Shown in pieces: positions 24,750-33,159 of a stretch of 64,000 nt of DNA; position 1 is the first letter of the stretch; each line of letters opens with the position of its first letter. This DNA is from Trinickia mobilis (GTDB taxonomy: Bacteria > Pseudomonadota > Gammaproteobacteria > Burkholderiales > Burkholderiaceae). A model generated the notes under the pieces. The model was not told the DNA's origin, searched no databases, and saw only the letters and a program-made list of their open reading frames with translations. Both the position numbers and the translations under genes were made by a program. The stretch covers positions 154,479 to 218,478 of the forward strand of contig NZ_JAFLRF010000001.1 of NCBI RefSeq assembly GCF_017315705.1, given 5' to 3'.

Positions 24750-26900
24750 TCAGAAGGTCTTGGTGATGCCCGCATAGATCGCGCGCTCCGGGCCGTATTG
24801 CGGCGCCTGGACCCCGATGCCGGAGCCGTTGCGCAATTCGTAGACGCGGTCGAACGCATTGACGAGCACGAGACGCGCCGAGAATTTGCCGATCATCGGC
24901 TCGTCGAAACGCTCGATGACTGCGAGGTTCATCTGCGCGTACCACGGCAGCTTGTCCGTATTCGCAAAGCCGCTGCGCAGGCCGCTGCCCACGGTTCCGT
25001 CGGCCGTCAGCGTGGTCCTGCCGAACGTATACGAGCCGCCGAACGATGCCGTCACGCGCTGATCGTGATCGAGGTACACCCAGTTGCTTGCGATGTAGCT
25101 CAACTCTTGCGGCGTGAAATTGTATTGCGCCGATTCGACGTTCTTGCCCTGCGCATTGCTGTACGCGATGTTCAGGTAGGCGGAGACGTTGTCCTTCTTG
25201 TAGCTCGTCGTGAATTCGACGCCATACACGCGGCCGTACTGATAGTTGAACGGCGCGAAGATCAGTGCGGTGCCGAACTGGCCGAGGTCGAGCAGGTCGC
25301 TCGCCTGCTTGTAGTACGCGTCGAGGCCGACCGTGAGGTTCGGCGTCAGCCGCTGCTCGACCCCGACATCGAAATAATGGTCGCGCTCGGGCTTCACCGG
25401 ATCGTTTTGCGTCGTCGCACTTTGATTGGTCGTGCCGTTGAAGAGGTTGATCTGCGAATTGGATACCAGTTCGAAAGCGGGCGGCGTGAAATAGCGCGCG
25501 TAGCCCGCGTGCAGCGTCGTCGCGTTGGTCGGCTGATAGACGAGGCCGATGCGCGGGCTCAGCTGGCTCGCGTCGACATACTCGTTCATCTTGTCGTAGC
25601 GCACGCCGTAGTTCAGCGTCAGCTTGTCGGCGAGCTTCCATTCGTCCTGCACATAGACGCTGTACAGGTAGCCGGTCTTGTTGCTCGAATCGGCGATCGT
25701 GGTCGGCTGATCGGAAGTCTGGTTGCCGCCGGCGTCCACGGGAAAGACCGCGACGCTGTCGTTGAACACCGCGTCTTCCCGCTCGACCATCACGCCCGCG
25801 CGCAACGTGTGCTTGTCGTTGAGGCGGTAGACGGTGTCCGCCTGCACGCCGTTCGCCCAGTCGCTGTGAAAATCCGTCGACGCGACGCCGTTGAAAATCA
25901 AGTCCCCGATCGGATCGGGGTTGAACTGCGTGCGCGAATAGCGCGTGAAGAGCGCCACCTGATAGTCGAGCGCGCCGCCGTTCGTGCCCTGCAACGCGAG
26001 CACCGCGAACTGGTTCAGTTCCGACTGCGTTTCGTTGAGGTCGGCGGAATCGAATGCCGGGGTGCCGGCCAGCGTGAATTGGGGCGGCAGGCCCGGCGTA
26101 TTCGGCAACTGGAACTGGTTGCTCGACGTGCCGAACATCAGGCTCACGCGCGTGAGCGGATCGATCAGGTACGACATGTAGCCGAAGCCGTTGCCCTGCC
26201 GCGTGTGGTCGTGCAGCGGGCTGCCGTCGGAAGTCGGCGCCTCGATGCCGAGGTTGTTCTCACCGAGCGTACCGGAGAAGTAGTAGCTCAACGGTCCTTG
26301 CGAACCGAACACGTCGGCGCTCGTCTGCAGCGTTTGATGACTGCCGCCATAGACGTCGATCGACCCGCCATTGCCGAGGTCGCCCGTTTTCGTGCGGATG
26401 TCGACGATGCCCGCCGTCCGGTCGCCGTACTGCGCGGGCAGCGCGCCGGTCACGAGGTTCACCTGGTCGATGATCCGCGTATCGAACGATTGGCCGAAGC
26501 CGCTGATCGGCTCGGGAATGATGATGCCGTTGATCCGGTACTGCAGGTCGGCGTGGTCGCCGCGCACGTGAAGCTGCCCGTATGAATCGTCCGCGACGCC
26601 CGGCGCTTGCAGCAGCACTTGATTCAGCGCGGTGTTCCCGCCCTGCGGCATCGCGTCGATATCGGCCTGCGTGATGCGATACACGCTCGCCCCGATCTCG
26701 GGCTGGAAACCGTTGCGTGCACGGTCGAGGCGCTGCGCGTCGACGTTCACGTCAAGCGCGTTTCCCTTCTCGAGCGCGACGTCATGATCGGTGACGATGC
26801 CGGTGAGCGGCACGCCATCCGCTGCGGCCGACGCCTGGAACGAGGCCGTCTGGGCAAACAGCAGCCATGCCGCGCGCGCTATGAATTTGCGGTGGTTCAT
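24750..26900 (-). CDS. TonB-dependent outer-membrane receptor
   Basis: 716 residues. Signal peptide (AAWLLFAQTASFQASAAADG), plug domain at about 70-190 (YRITQADIDAMPQGGNTALN, VLLQAPGVADDSYGQLHVRG, NLVTGALPAQYGDRTAGIVD), then a 22-strand barrel with conserved YVQDEWKLADKLTLNYGVRY and SPRIGLVYQPTNATTLHAGY, ending in Phe (YAGITKTF). It imports a scarce ligand (siderophore, cobalamin, metal or similar); the ligand cannot be read from sequence. First gene of a receptor-exbB-exbD-tonB operon. Two identical 13-bp boxes 120-160 bases upstream suggest control by a metal-responsive repressor, so a metal such as zinc is one option (inference). Confidence 0.93.
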   Translation of the reverse strand: MNHRKFIARAAWLLFAQTASFQASAAADGVPLTGIVTDHDVALEKGNALDVNVDAQRLDRARNGFQPEIGASVYRITQADIDAMPQGGNTALNQVLLQAPGVADDSYGQLHVRGDHADLQYRINGIIIPEPISGFGQSFDTRIIDQVNLVTGALPAQYGDRTAGIVDIRTKTGDLGNGGSIDVYGGSHQTLQTSADVFGSQGPLSYYFSGTLGENNLGIEAPTSDGSPLHDHTRQGNGFGYMSYLIDPLTRVSLMFGTSSNQFQLPNTPGLPPQFTLAGTPAFDSADLNETQSELNQFAVLALQGTNGGALDYQVALFTRYSRTQFNPDPIGDLIFNGVASTDFHSDWANGVQADTVYRLNDKHTLRAGVMVEREDAVFNDSVAVFPVDAGGNQTSDQPTTIADSSNKTGYLYSVYVQDEWKLADKLTLNYGVRYDKMNEYVDASQLSPRIGLVYQPTNATTLHAGYARYFTPPAFELVSNSQINLFNGTTNQSATTQNDPVKPERDHYFDVGVEQRLTPNLTVGLDAYYKQASDLLDLGQFGTALIFAPFNYQYGRVYGVEFTTSYKKDNVSAYLNIAYSNAQGKNVESAQYNFTPQELSYIASNWVYLDHDQRVTASFGGSYTFGRTTLTADGTVGSGLRSGFANTDKLPWYAQMNLAVIERFDEPMIGKFSARLVLVNAFDRVYELRNGSGIGVQAPQYGPERAIYAGITKTF

Positions 26901-27022
26901 CTTTCTTGTTCTGCGTAGTGGGAAATTCTCTTGCCGCTTGGCGTTCGGGACGCCCGCGAGGAGACGGCCGCGAAGCAGTTGCTTTCACGTTCGGCCGCAC
27001 CGCGATGCCCCACCCCGAGAGA

Positions 27023-27060
27023 CGATATAACGTATCCGATCGGAGATGATATAACGTATC
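27023..27060. promoter_or_regulatory. Two direct copies of a 13-bp operator-like box
   Basis: GATATAACGTATC occurs twice, at about 27023-27035 and 27048-27060, exactly 25 bp apart. Each copy has inverted arms GATA...TATC around a five-base centre; on the minus strand the second reads TGATACGTTATATCA. The ATATAAC core recalls Fur-family (Zur) sites of proteobacteria. Position upstream of the TonB-dependent receptor fits a repressor site. The identity of the regulator is inferred. Confidence 0.55.
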
Positions 27061-27291
27061 AAATTCGACCTGCAACAAAGTTCTTAAGCACGTTGAGCCG
27101 CGCCAGGCCGAACCGAATCCAGCACCCCGTCAATTTTGGTAATAATTTCGAAAGATTTTCGCAAGCCGGGACGGAACCCTGACTCGACGGGCAGGTCCCT
27201 CAGACTTGTCTCGCAGTCGATCCCCTCGTCTGCCCCGCCGGCTTGGCGCCAACCGTTTCGATCCGGCGCCGCCCCGCAACGCCAATTCCCA

Positions 27292-27336
27292 GCCAGGCGC
27301 CAAGTCCCGCTCATCGAGCGGGACTTGGCGCCTGGC
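27292..27336. repeat. 20-bp perfect inverted repeat before the opgC-like start
   Basis: Arms 27292-27311 and 27317-27336 are exact reverse complements (gccaggcgccaagtcccgct) with a five-base loop catcg. It ends 13 bases before the ATG of the opgC-like gene and has no T-run on either side, so it is not a typical terminator. In mRNA it would form a very stable hairpin next to the ribosome binding site. A shorter ggcgcc motif recurs upstream at 27245 and 27265. Confidence 0.85.
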
Positions 27337-27349
27337 CGTTTCAGACACT

Positions 27350-28438
27350 ATGCAAAGATCACAACGCTTCGTCGAACTGGACTTCCTGCGCGGACTCGTG
27401 CTCCTCGTCATCGTCGTCGATCACATCGGCGGCAGCATCCTGTCGCGCTTCACGCTGCACACCTACGCGTTCTGCGACGCCGCCGAAGTCTTCGTCTTCC
27501 TCGGCGGCTATGCGACCGCCACCGCGTATCTGTCGCTAGCCGAAAAGCACGACGAAACCGCCGCCCGCCAGCGCTTCCTGCGCCGCGCGCTCGAAATCTA
27601 CCGCGCGTTTCTCGTGACCGCCGGCCTCATGCTCGTGATCAGCGCGGCGCTGGTCGCGCTGGGCATGGACGAAGCGCCCAATCTCGCGTACGCCGATCTC
27701 GACAGCCTCACGAGCGCCCCGTTCCAGACGCTCTTCGACATCCTGCTGCTGCGGCGCCAGCCCTATCTGGCGTCGGTGCTGCCGATGTACGCGTGCTTCG
27801 CGCTGGCCGTGCCGCTCGCGTTGCCCCTCGCGCGCAAAGAGCCGTGGCGGCTCGCCGCCGCCAGCGTCGTGCTGTGGGCGGCAGCGAGCCGCATCCTCCC
27901 CTACCTGCCCGCCGCCGGCGACATGCATTGGGACTTCAACCCGTTCGCGTGGCAGCTCGTGTTCGTGCTGGGCGTGCTCGCGCGCTGCCAGCCGGTCTAC
28001 CAGCGCGTGAGCGCGTCGCACTACGGGCCGCTCGTCAGCGCGGCTGCGCTCTCGCTGATCGCGGTGCTGTGCGTCGCCAAGCTGTCCGGCATCCCCGCAG
28101 CGCTGCGTCCCGAATTCAAGCCGAACCTCGCGTGGCTGCGCGTCGTGAATTTCCTCGCGATCGCCTGGCTCGCGGCGGACCTGATCCGCGCCGGCTGGAC
28201 CAGGAAGGCCGCGCTTTGGCTGCCGTGGATCGGCACGGTCGGCCGCAAGGGGCTGCTCTGCTTTATCGCCGGCACGGCGATTTCGCTGATCGTCGATTCC
28301 ATCCTGTACACGGTGACCGACGGCCTGCTCGACGTGCCGCTCGGCCTCGCCGCCGACGCCGTCGCGATCGCCGCGCTCTTGGCCGTGGCGAAGGTCTACG
28401 GGCCGCTCGCGCGCGTGCTGGCGTTCAAGACCAGTTGA
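27350..28438 (+). CDS. OpgC-like multi-pass membrane protein
   Basis: 362 residues from ATG 27350. The opening QRFVELDFLRGLVLLVIVVD and HTYAFCDAAEVFVFLGGYAT match the OpgC_C family (OpgC succinylates osmoregulated periplasmic glucans in some bacteria). About ten membrane helices; conserved FDILLLRRQPYLASVLPMYA and LPYLPAAGDMHWDFNPFAWQ with LVFVLGVLAR. Many Burkholderia genomes carry such proteins of unknown substrate, so acyl transfer to glucan or another surface glycan is inference. A strong hairpin overlaps its translation initiation region. The next gene is a secreted esterase in the same direction with about 115 bases between, possibly co-transcribed. Confidence 0.85.
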   Translation: MQRSQRFVELDFLRGLVLLVIVVDHIGGSILSRFTLHTYAFCDAAEVFVFLGGYATATAYLSLAEKHDETAARQRFLRRALEIYRAFLVTAGLMLVISAALVALGMDEAPNLAYADLDSLTSAPFQTLFDILLLRRQPYLASVLPMYACFALAVPLALPLARKEPWRLAAASVVLWAAASRILPYLPAAGDMHWDFNPFAWQLVFVLGVLARCQPVYQRVSASHYGPLVSAAALSLIAVLCVAKLSGIPAALRPEFKPNLAWLRVVNFLAIAWLAADLIRAGWTRKAALWLPWIGTVGRKGLLCFIAGTAISLIVDSILYTVTDGLLDVPLGLAADAVAIAALLAVAKVYGPLARVLAFKTS

Positions 28439-28554
28439 AACCCGAAACGCGCGCGCCGCCGCCAGCGCCTGTGCATGCGAAAAACAATCCCTGGCCACTG
28501 GTAGCATTGGGCCCCCGAGCGCTTTTGCCGCGGCCCGCTCCACTCTCGACGCTC

Positions 28555-29403
28555 ATGCGCACCCTCCTCTATTTCCTTGCCGTGCTCGTCTGCGTGACTG
28601 CGCAAGCGCCTTCGTTCGCGAGCACCGTTGCGGCGCGCTCGTTCCGCTCGGAAGCACTCGGCCGGGAATGGTCGTACACGATCTACCTGCCGACGGGCTA
28701 TCGCATCGATGGCCCGCGCTACCCGGTGCTCTATCTGCTGCACGGCAATCACGGGGACGCCAACGACTGGATCACGCAGGGCCAGTTGCAGGCGACGGTC
28801 GATCAGCTCATCGAGCGCAAGGAGATTCCGCCCGTCGTGATCGTGATGCCGCAGGCCGGCACCGATTGGTATGTGGATCGCAAGGAAAAGATGCAAACGG
28901 CGTTTTTCAACGACCTGCTGCCCGAGATCGAAACGCACTACGCCGTCTCGAACCAGCGCAGCGGACGCGCGATCGGCGGGGTCTCGATGGGCGGCTTCGG
29001 CGCGTTGCGCTATGCGCTGCTCGCGCCGGACCAGTTCTGCGCGGCGCTGCTGCTGAGCCCGGCGATCTATGCGGACGTGCCGCCGCTCAGCTCGGCTGCG
29101 CGCTACGTCGGCGTATTCGGCGACCGGCAATTCGATCCGCACATCTGGCACGAGCTCAACTATCCGGCGCTATGGAGCGCCTATTTGAGCCGGCCGTGGC
29201 GGCTGCCGTTCTTCATCGCCGCTGGAGACGACGACCTCGTGATCCAGGCCGAAGCCGGCGCGCTGTATACGCACCTGCGGCAGGCGAACAATCCGGCGGC
29301 GTTGCGGATCGTCGGCGGCGGGCACACTTGGGATGTCTGGCGCGGACTGATCGGTGCCGGGCTCAAGTACACGCTCGATTGCGTGAAGGGGAGCGGCAAG
29401 TAA
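28555..29403 (+). CDS. Secreted esterase, esterase D / Fes (PF00756) type
   Basis: 282 residues. Signal peptide TLLYFLAVLVCVTAQAPSFA, then an alpha/beta hydrolase: YTIYLPTGYRIDGPRYPVLY, LLHGNHGDANDWITQG (oxyanion loop), VIVMPQAGTDWYVD, the nucleophile Ser in GGVSMGGFGALRYAL near residue 145, an acid in AAGDDDLVIQA and the base His in GGGHTWDVW near 258. Relatives include mycolyl-transferase-like and S-formylglutathione-hydrolase-like esterases; this one is exported, so it acts on an extracytoplasmic ester. It follows the opgC-like acyltransferase; together they could add and remove acyl groups on a glycan (inference). Confidence 0.88.
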   Translation: MRTLLYFLAVLVCVTAQAPSFASTVAARSFRSEALGREWSYTIYLPTGYRIDGPRYPVLYLLHGNHGDANDWITQGQLQATVDQLIERKEIPPVVIVMPQAGTDWYVDRKEKMQTAFFNDLLPEIETHYAVSNQRSGRAIGGVSMGGFGALRYALLAPDQFCAALLLSPAIYADVPPLSSAARYVGVFGDRQFDPHIWHELNYPALWSAYLSRPWRLPFFIAAGDDDLVIQAEAGALYTHLRQANNPAALRIVGGGHTWDVWRGLIGAGLKYTLDCVKGSGK

Positions 29404-29434
29404 GCGTCGGCGGCGCGCGGCTGGCGGCGCGCGC

Positions 29435-30502
29435 CTATCGCACCCACTCGCTCCACAACACGGTCAGCACGGTCATCAGCGCGGGGCCGATGAAAAGCCC
29501 GATGAAGCCGAAGGTCTGCGCGCCCCCGAGGATGCCGAACAGCACCAGGAGAAACGGCAGGCGCGTCGATCCGCCGATCAACAGCGGCCGCACCAAATGC
29601 TCGGCGGCGAAGACCACGACGACACCGAACACCACCACGCCGATCGCCGCGACGGTCGCGCCTTGCGTGAAGAGCCACAAAGCGGCGCCGCAAAAAACCA
29701 GCGGCGCGCAGAACGGCAGCATCGCCGCAATCGCGGTCAAGAGGCCGAGCACCGCGGCGTGCGGCACGCCGCTCGCGAGGTAGGCGATGCCCAAGAGCGC
29801 ACCCTCCCCCAATCCGACCACCACGAGACCGCTGACCGTGCCGCGCACGGCCGCCGCCATGCGCACCGCAAGGAGTGCGCCGTGGGGGCCGAAGGCACGG
29901 CGCGCGCCCTTGAGCAGATTGCTGCTCAACTGCGGCCCGGCCTGGAAAATCACGAACAGCGTGACGAGCGTGAACACGAACACGACGAGCCCGTGCGCCG
30001 CCACCGTGCCGAAGTGCCGGCCGAGCGTGACGACCGTGCCGCCGTGCAGCGCCTTCATCGCGGGCGAGCCCTGCAACGGCAGCGCGAGGTTGTCCTGCCA
30101 CCACGACGCGACCTGCGCCGAGCCGAGCGGCAAGTGCGCGACGAAGTCCGGCACCGGAATGCCGCTGGCCTCGATCACTCTGAGCCACGCGACGAACTCG
30201 CGCACTTCGCTCACGGCCTGCGCGAACACGAGCACGAACGGCAGCACGACGAGCAGCCCGACCGCGGCGGTCACCGTCACCGCGACGAGCGTGGTGCGGG
30301 TGTGCGAACCGCAAAGCGCTTCGAAGCGCGCCAAGAGCGGCCAAAGCGTGATCGCGATCACGACGGCCCACGCCACGGCCGGAATGAAGTCGCGCATCAC
30401 CCAGAGGGCGAGCAAGACGAGCGCCGCGTAGAGGACCGTCGACGCGACGCGCTGGATCTTTCGATGGTTCGGTTCGATGTCGGCGGGATTTTCTTCAGCC
30501 AT
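29435..30502 (-). CDS. AI-2E family transporter (PerM/TqsA-like)
   Basis: 355 residues. N-terminal paired helices (VLYAALVLLALWVMRDFIPA, AVVIAITLWPLL), a central soluble stretch (about 110-165), then the family core VVGLGEGALLGIAYLASGVP, LTAIAAMLPFCAPLVFCGAA and the C-terminal signature FLLVLFGILGGAQTFGFIGL. Inner membrane. Members export small signals or act as sodium/proton antiporters; the substrate here is unknown. Monocistronic, convergent with the esterase and divergent from the S10 peptidase gene. Confidence 0.9.
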   Translation of the reverse strand: MAEENPADIEPNHRKIQRVASTVLYAALVLLALWVMRDFIPAVAWAVVIAITLWPLLARFEALCGSHTRTTLVAVTVTAAVGLLVVLPFVLVFAQAVSEVREFVAWLRVIEASGIPVPDFVAHLPLGSAQVASWWQDNLALPLQGSPAMKALHGGTVVTLGRHFGTVAAHGLVVFVFTLVTLFVIFQAGPQLSSNLLKGARRAFGPHGALLAVRMAAAVRGTVSGLVVVGLGEGALLGIAYLASGVPHAAVLGLLTAIAAMLPFCAPLVFCGAALWLFTQGATVAAIGVVVFGVVVVFAAEHLVRPLLIGGSTRLPFLLVLFGILGGAQTFGFIGLFIGPALMTVLTVLWSEWVR

Positions 30503-30690
30503 GGCAATTCTTCAAGCGAGTTCGTTGCAATCACAACCGTTCGGCGAACGCCCGCGAAAAACGCGCGGACGCAGCACGAACGGTCCATCCGCGACATCTT
30601 AAAGGATTGCTTCAAATCATTGACTTGACACGCGACTTTGCGAAGAATCGGAGCCACTCCCGGCGGCGCCGCACCTCAATCGGACCGACT

Positions 30691-32367
30691 ATGCGCTATC
30701 GCTTCGCAATCTCGCTGCACGGTTTCATTGCAGCGTCGGCAGCCACGATCGCCGTCGCACTGGCTTCATCCCCGAGCTTGGCCGCGCATGCGGATGCGTC
30801 CGCGACGGCAGCCGTGCCCGCACATGCAGATTCGTCCGCGACGGCAGCCGTGCCCGCACATGCGGATTCATCCGCGACGGCAGCCGTGCCCGTTCCACCC
30901 GAAACGTCGAGCGTCACGCGCCATTCGATCCGGATCGACGGCCATAAGCTCGACTACACCGCGACTGCGGGCAACCTGCTGTTGCGCGACAACGCGGGCG
31001 AGCCTGAAGCCAGCGTCTTCTACGTCGCCTACACCGTCAGCGCCCCGAAGGAAGTCCCCCGCCCCGAAGGAAGTCCCCTTGGGGGACTGCGGGACACGAA
31101 AACGCCCGCGCAGCGCCCCGTCACGTTTCTGTTCAACGGCGGGCCGGGCTCCGGCAGCGTCTTTCTCTTGATCGGCTCGGTAGGACCGAAACGCGTGCGC
31201 ACCACGAGCCCCGCCGTGACCCCGCCCGCGCCCTACGTCCTCGCCGACAACCCCGACAGCCTGCTCGACAAAAGCGATCTCGTGTTCGTCGATGCAGTCG
31301 GCACCGGCTTTTCGAGGACCGTCGGCCACGCGACCGGCAAGCAGTTCTGGGGCGTCGACGAAGATCTCAACGCGTTCGCGCATTTCATCGAGCGCTATTT
31401 GACGGTCAACCAGCGCTGGAACTCGCCGAAGTTCCTGATCGGCGAATCGTACGGCACGGCACGCGCCGCGATGCTCGCCTACAAGCTGGATCAAGAGAAC
31501 ATGACGCTTAACGGCGTCGTGCTGTTGTCGTCGGTGCTCAACTCGGGCCTGCATACGCCCGGCTACGACCTCGTCGACCCGCGCTATCTGCCCACCTACG
31601 CCGCAATCGCGTGGTATCACGGCAAGCTCGACCCGAAGCCCGCCGATTTGCCGAGCTTTCTCGATGAAGTCCGCGCCTTCGCAACCGGCCCCTACGCGCA
31701 GGCGCTCGCGAAAGGCGACGCGCTCAGCGACCCGGAACGCGACGCGGTCGCCGAGCAAGTGGCGCGCTACACGGGCCTCGATGTCCGATTCGTAAAGGCA
31801 TCGCGCCTGCGCATCTGGCCGTCGCGCTTTCGCAAGGAGTTGCTGCGCGGCGAGTCGCGCACGGTGGGCCGCTACGACGGCCGCTTCGAAGGCATCGATA
31901 TCGACGACGCGTCCGACAGCCCCGACGACGACGCGTCGGTGAGCGGCATCTCGAGCGCATTCGACGCCGCGCTCCATCAGCACCTCGCGCACGACCTGCA
32001 CTACGTCGCGCAGGATCGCTACCGCGTCTCCAACGAAGCGGCGCTCAAGCAATGGAACTGGAAGCACCGCGAATGGTGGGGCGAAGAACTGACCGAACCC
32101 TATGCGGCCGGCGATCTCGCGCAAGCGATGCGGCAGAATCCGCGCTTGCAGGTGCTCGCGGCGAACGGCTATTTCGATCTCGCGACGCCGTTCTTCGCAA
32201 CCGAGTACGACTTGTCGCACATGGAGCTCGACCCGTTGCTGCGCGCGAACATCCGCATCACGTACTACCCCACCGGCCACATGATCTATCTCGACGACGT
32301 GGCGCTGCACGCATTGAAGCGCGACTTGGCGCGCTTCTACGACGCCTCCCTTGCGGCGTCGCCGTAG
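30691..32367 (+). CDS. Serine carboxypeptidase, S10 family, exported
   Basis: 558 residues. Signal peptide FAISLHGFIAASAATIAVAL. Three tandem 12-residue repeats (SATAAVPAHADS, 36 bp each, 30799-30892) form a flexible start. Catalytic region: TFLFNGGPGSGSVFL (substrate carboxylate site), nucleophile in LIGESYGTARAA, Asp in NGYFDLATPF near residue 490, and His in YYPTGHMIYLDD near 530. Between strands, a GC-rich insert encodes KEVPRPEGSPLGGLR and includes two 19-bp direct copies and a hairpin (31041-31088). It removes C-terminal residues from peptides outside the cytoplasm. Its last 31 bases overlap the convergent DUF899 gene. Confidence 0.92.
   Translation: MRYRFAISLHGFIAASAATIAVALASSPSLAAHADASATAAVPAHADSSATAAVPAHADSSATAAVPVPPETSSVTRHSIRIDGHKLDYTATAGNLLLRDNAGEPEASVFYVAYTVSAPKEVPRPEGSPLGGLRDTKTPAQRPVTFLFNGGPGSGSVFLLIGSVGPKRVRTTSPAVTPPAPYVLADNPDSLLDKSDLVFVDAVGTGFSRTVGHATGKQFWGVDEDLNAFAHFIERYLTVNQRWNSPKFLIGESYGTARAAMLAYKLDQENMTLNGVVLLSSVLNSGLHTPGYDLVDPRYLPTYAAIAWYHGKLDPKPADLPSFLDEVRAFATGPYAQALAKGDALSDPERDAVAEQVARYTGLDVRFVKASRLRIWPSRFRKELLRGESRTVGRYDGRFEGIDIDDASDSPDDDASVSGISSAFDAALHQHLAHDLHYVAQDRYRVSNEAALKQWNWKHREWWGEELTEPYAAGDLAQAMRQNPRLQVLAANGYFDLATPFFATEYDLSHMELDPLLRANIRITYYPTGHMIYLDDVALHALKRDLARFYDASLAASP
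30799..30892 (+). repeat. 36-bp in-frame tandem repeat in the S10 peptidase start
   Basis: Copies begin at 30799, 30835 and 30871 (the last partial). Each encodes SATAAVPAHADS just after the signal peptide. Copies differ at two or three positions. Confidence 0.9.
31041..31088 (+). repeat. GC-rich palindromic insert inside the S10 peptidase gene
   Basis: cgccccgaaggaagtcccc is present twice end to end (31041-31059, 31060-31078). The second copy runs into a hairpin AGTCCCC-TTG-GGGGACT (31072-31088). The coding frame is kept. The style matches palindromic intergenic repeats of Burkholderiaceae, here lodged in a surface loop between conserved blocks. Confidence 0.7.
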
Positions 32368-33149
32368 CTGTCGTGGCGCTTCACCCAGTCCATCAGGTTA
32401 TGGCCCGGACCGTTTTCCTCGCGTCCCTTCGGCACGAGATCGAGGAAGCTGTACGTGCCGATGAATGCCTCCGTCCCGCGGGCGAAAGTCGAGTACGTAT
32501 GGAACACCTCGCCGGCTTCGTTCTTGTAGAAGACGCTGATGCCGGGATATTCGTCGCCGTCGAAGTCGCAGGCTTCGTAGTTGTAGACGACGTGGCCGTT
32601 CTCGATTGTCTCCGGCGTGAACGACACGTGGAAGTCCTGGTTGAAGTCGGTCGCGAGCGACGACACCCATTTGAAGTGCCAGTTCATGCGCTTCTTGTAC
32701 GCGTCGAGCTTCGCAAGCGGGGCGCGCGAAATCGCCACGAACGACACGTCGCGATGATTCAGATGCATGAGCACGCCTTCGAGGTGGTCCGCCATGAACG
32801 AGCACCCCGTGCACCCTTCTTGCCAATCGGGACCGAACATGAAGTGCTGAACGATCAGCTGGCTGCGCTGCCCGAATAGATCCGCGAGCGTTTCCTTGCC
32901 GTTCGGGCCGTCGAACACGTACGTCTTGTCGAGCTTGACCCACGGCAATTCGCGCCGCTGCTGAGCGAGCGCATCGCGCGCCCTCGTCAGTTCCTTTTCG
33001 CGCTTGAGCAGCGCCTTGCGCGCCGCGATCCATGCTTCGCTTGAGACCACTTCGTGGGTTTCCATCGATGCCTCCCGCCGGGCCGCCCCAAGGGAGGCAT
33101 CGGCCCCCTCGGGGGGCAGCGAACGATAGTGAGCTTGGGGGTCGTTCAT
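32337..33149 (-). CDS. DUF899 family thioredoxin-fold protein with repeat-encoded N-terminus
   Basis: 270 residues from ATG 33149, or 242 from ATG 33065. The family normally starts at METHEVVSSEAWIAARKALL, i.e. at 33065; the 28 residues before it (MNDPQAHYRSLPPEGADASL and so on) are encoded by one 84-bp start-codon repeat. AAGGAG stands before 33149, and the repeat supplies GGGAGG before 33065, so both starts are usable. Conserved DUF899 core: VFDGPNGKETLADLFGQRSQ, QHFMFGPDWQEGCTGCSFMA (CxxC), FVAISRAPLAKLDAYKKRMN, YPGISVFYKN. It lies downstream of ArsR and SRPBCC genes on the same strand, a common operon of unknown role. Its 3' end overlaps the S10 gene. Confidence 0.9.
   Translation of the reverse strand: MNDPQAHYRSLPPEGADASLGAARREASMETHEVVSSEAWIAARKALLKREKELTRARDALAQQRRELPWVKLDKTYVFDGPNGKETLADLFGQRSQLIVQHFMFGPDWQEGCTGCSFMADHLEGVLMHLNHRDVSFVAISRAPLAKLDAYKKRMNWHFKWVSSLATDFNQDFHVSFTPETIENGHVVYNYEACDFDGDEYPGISVFYKNEAGEVFHTYSTFARGTEAFIGTYSFLDLVPKGREENGPGHNLMDWVKRHDSYGDAAREAS
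33066..33149 (-). repeat. Single 84-bp start-codon repeat at the DUF899 gene
   Basis: Exactly 84 bp, same layout as the mdcD copies: begins ATGAACGACCCCCAAGCTCA, contains the GCCCCC/GGGGGC hairpin and the GCCTCCC/GGGAGGC inverted repeat, and ends GGGAGGCATCG directly before the native ATG at 33065. Upstream, AAGGAGAAATC abuts the repeat, as if the repeat had been placed between the native ribosome binding site and start codon. Confidence 0.9.
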
Positions 33150-33159
33150 GATTTCTCCT

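Larger units (their letters stand above)
26901..27349. other. Divergent regulatory region, receptor operon versus opgC-like gene
   Basis: 449 bases without a gene. It holds a tandem 13-bp operator-like pair (27023-27060) on the receptor side and a 20-bp perfect inverted repeat (27292-27336) just before the opgC-like start. Both are listed separately. Confidence 0.6.

Noticed and set aside
27136-29403. 755-codon plus-strand frame over opgC-like and esterase genes
   Set aside because: The first two thirds is a shadow of the opgC-like gene in another frame. The esterase begins at 28555 with its own signal peptide.
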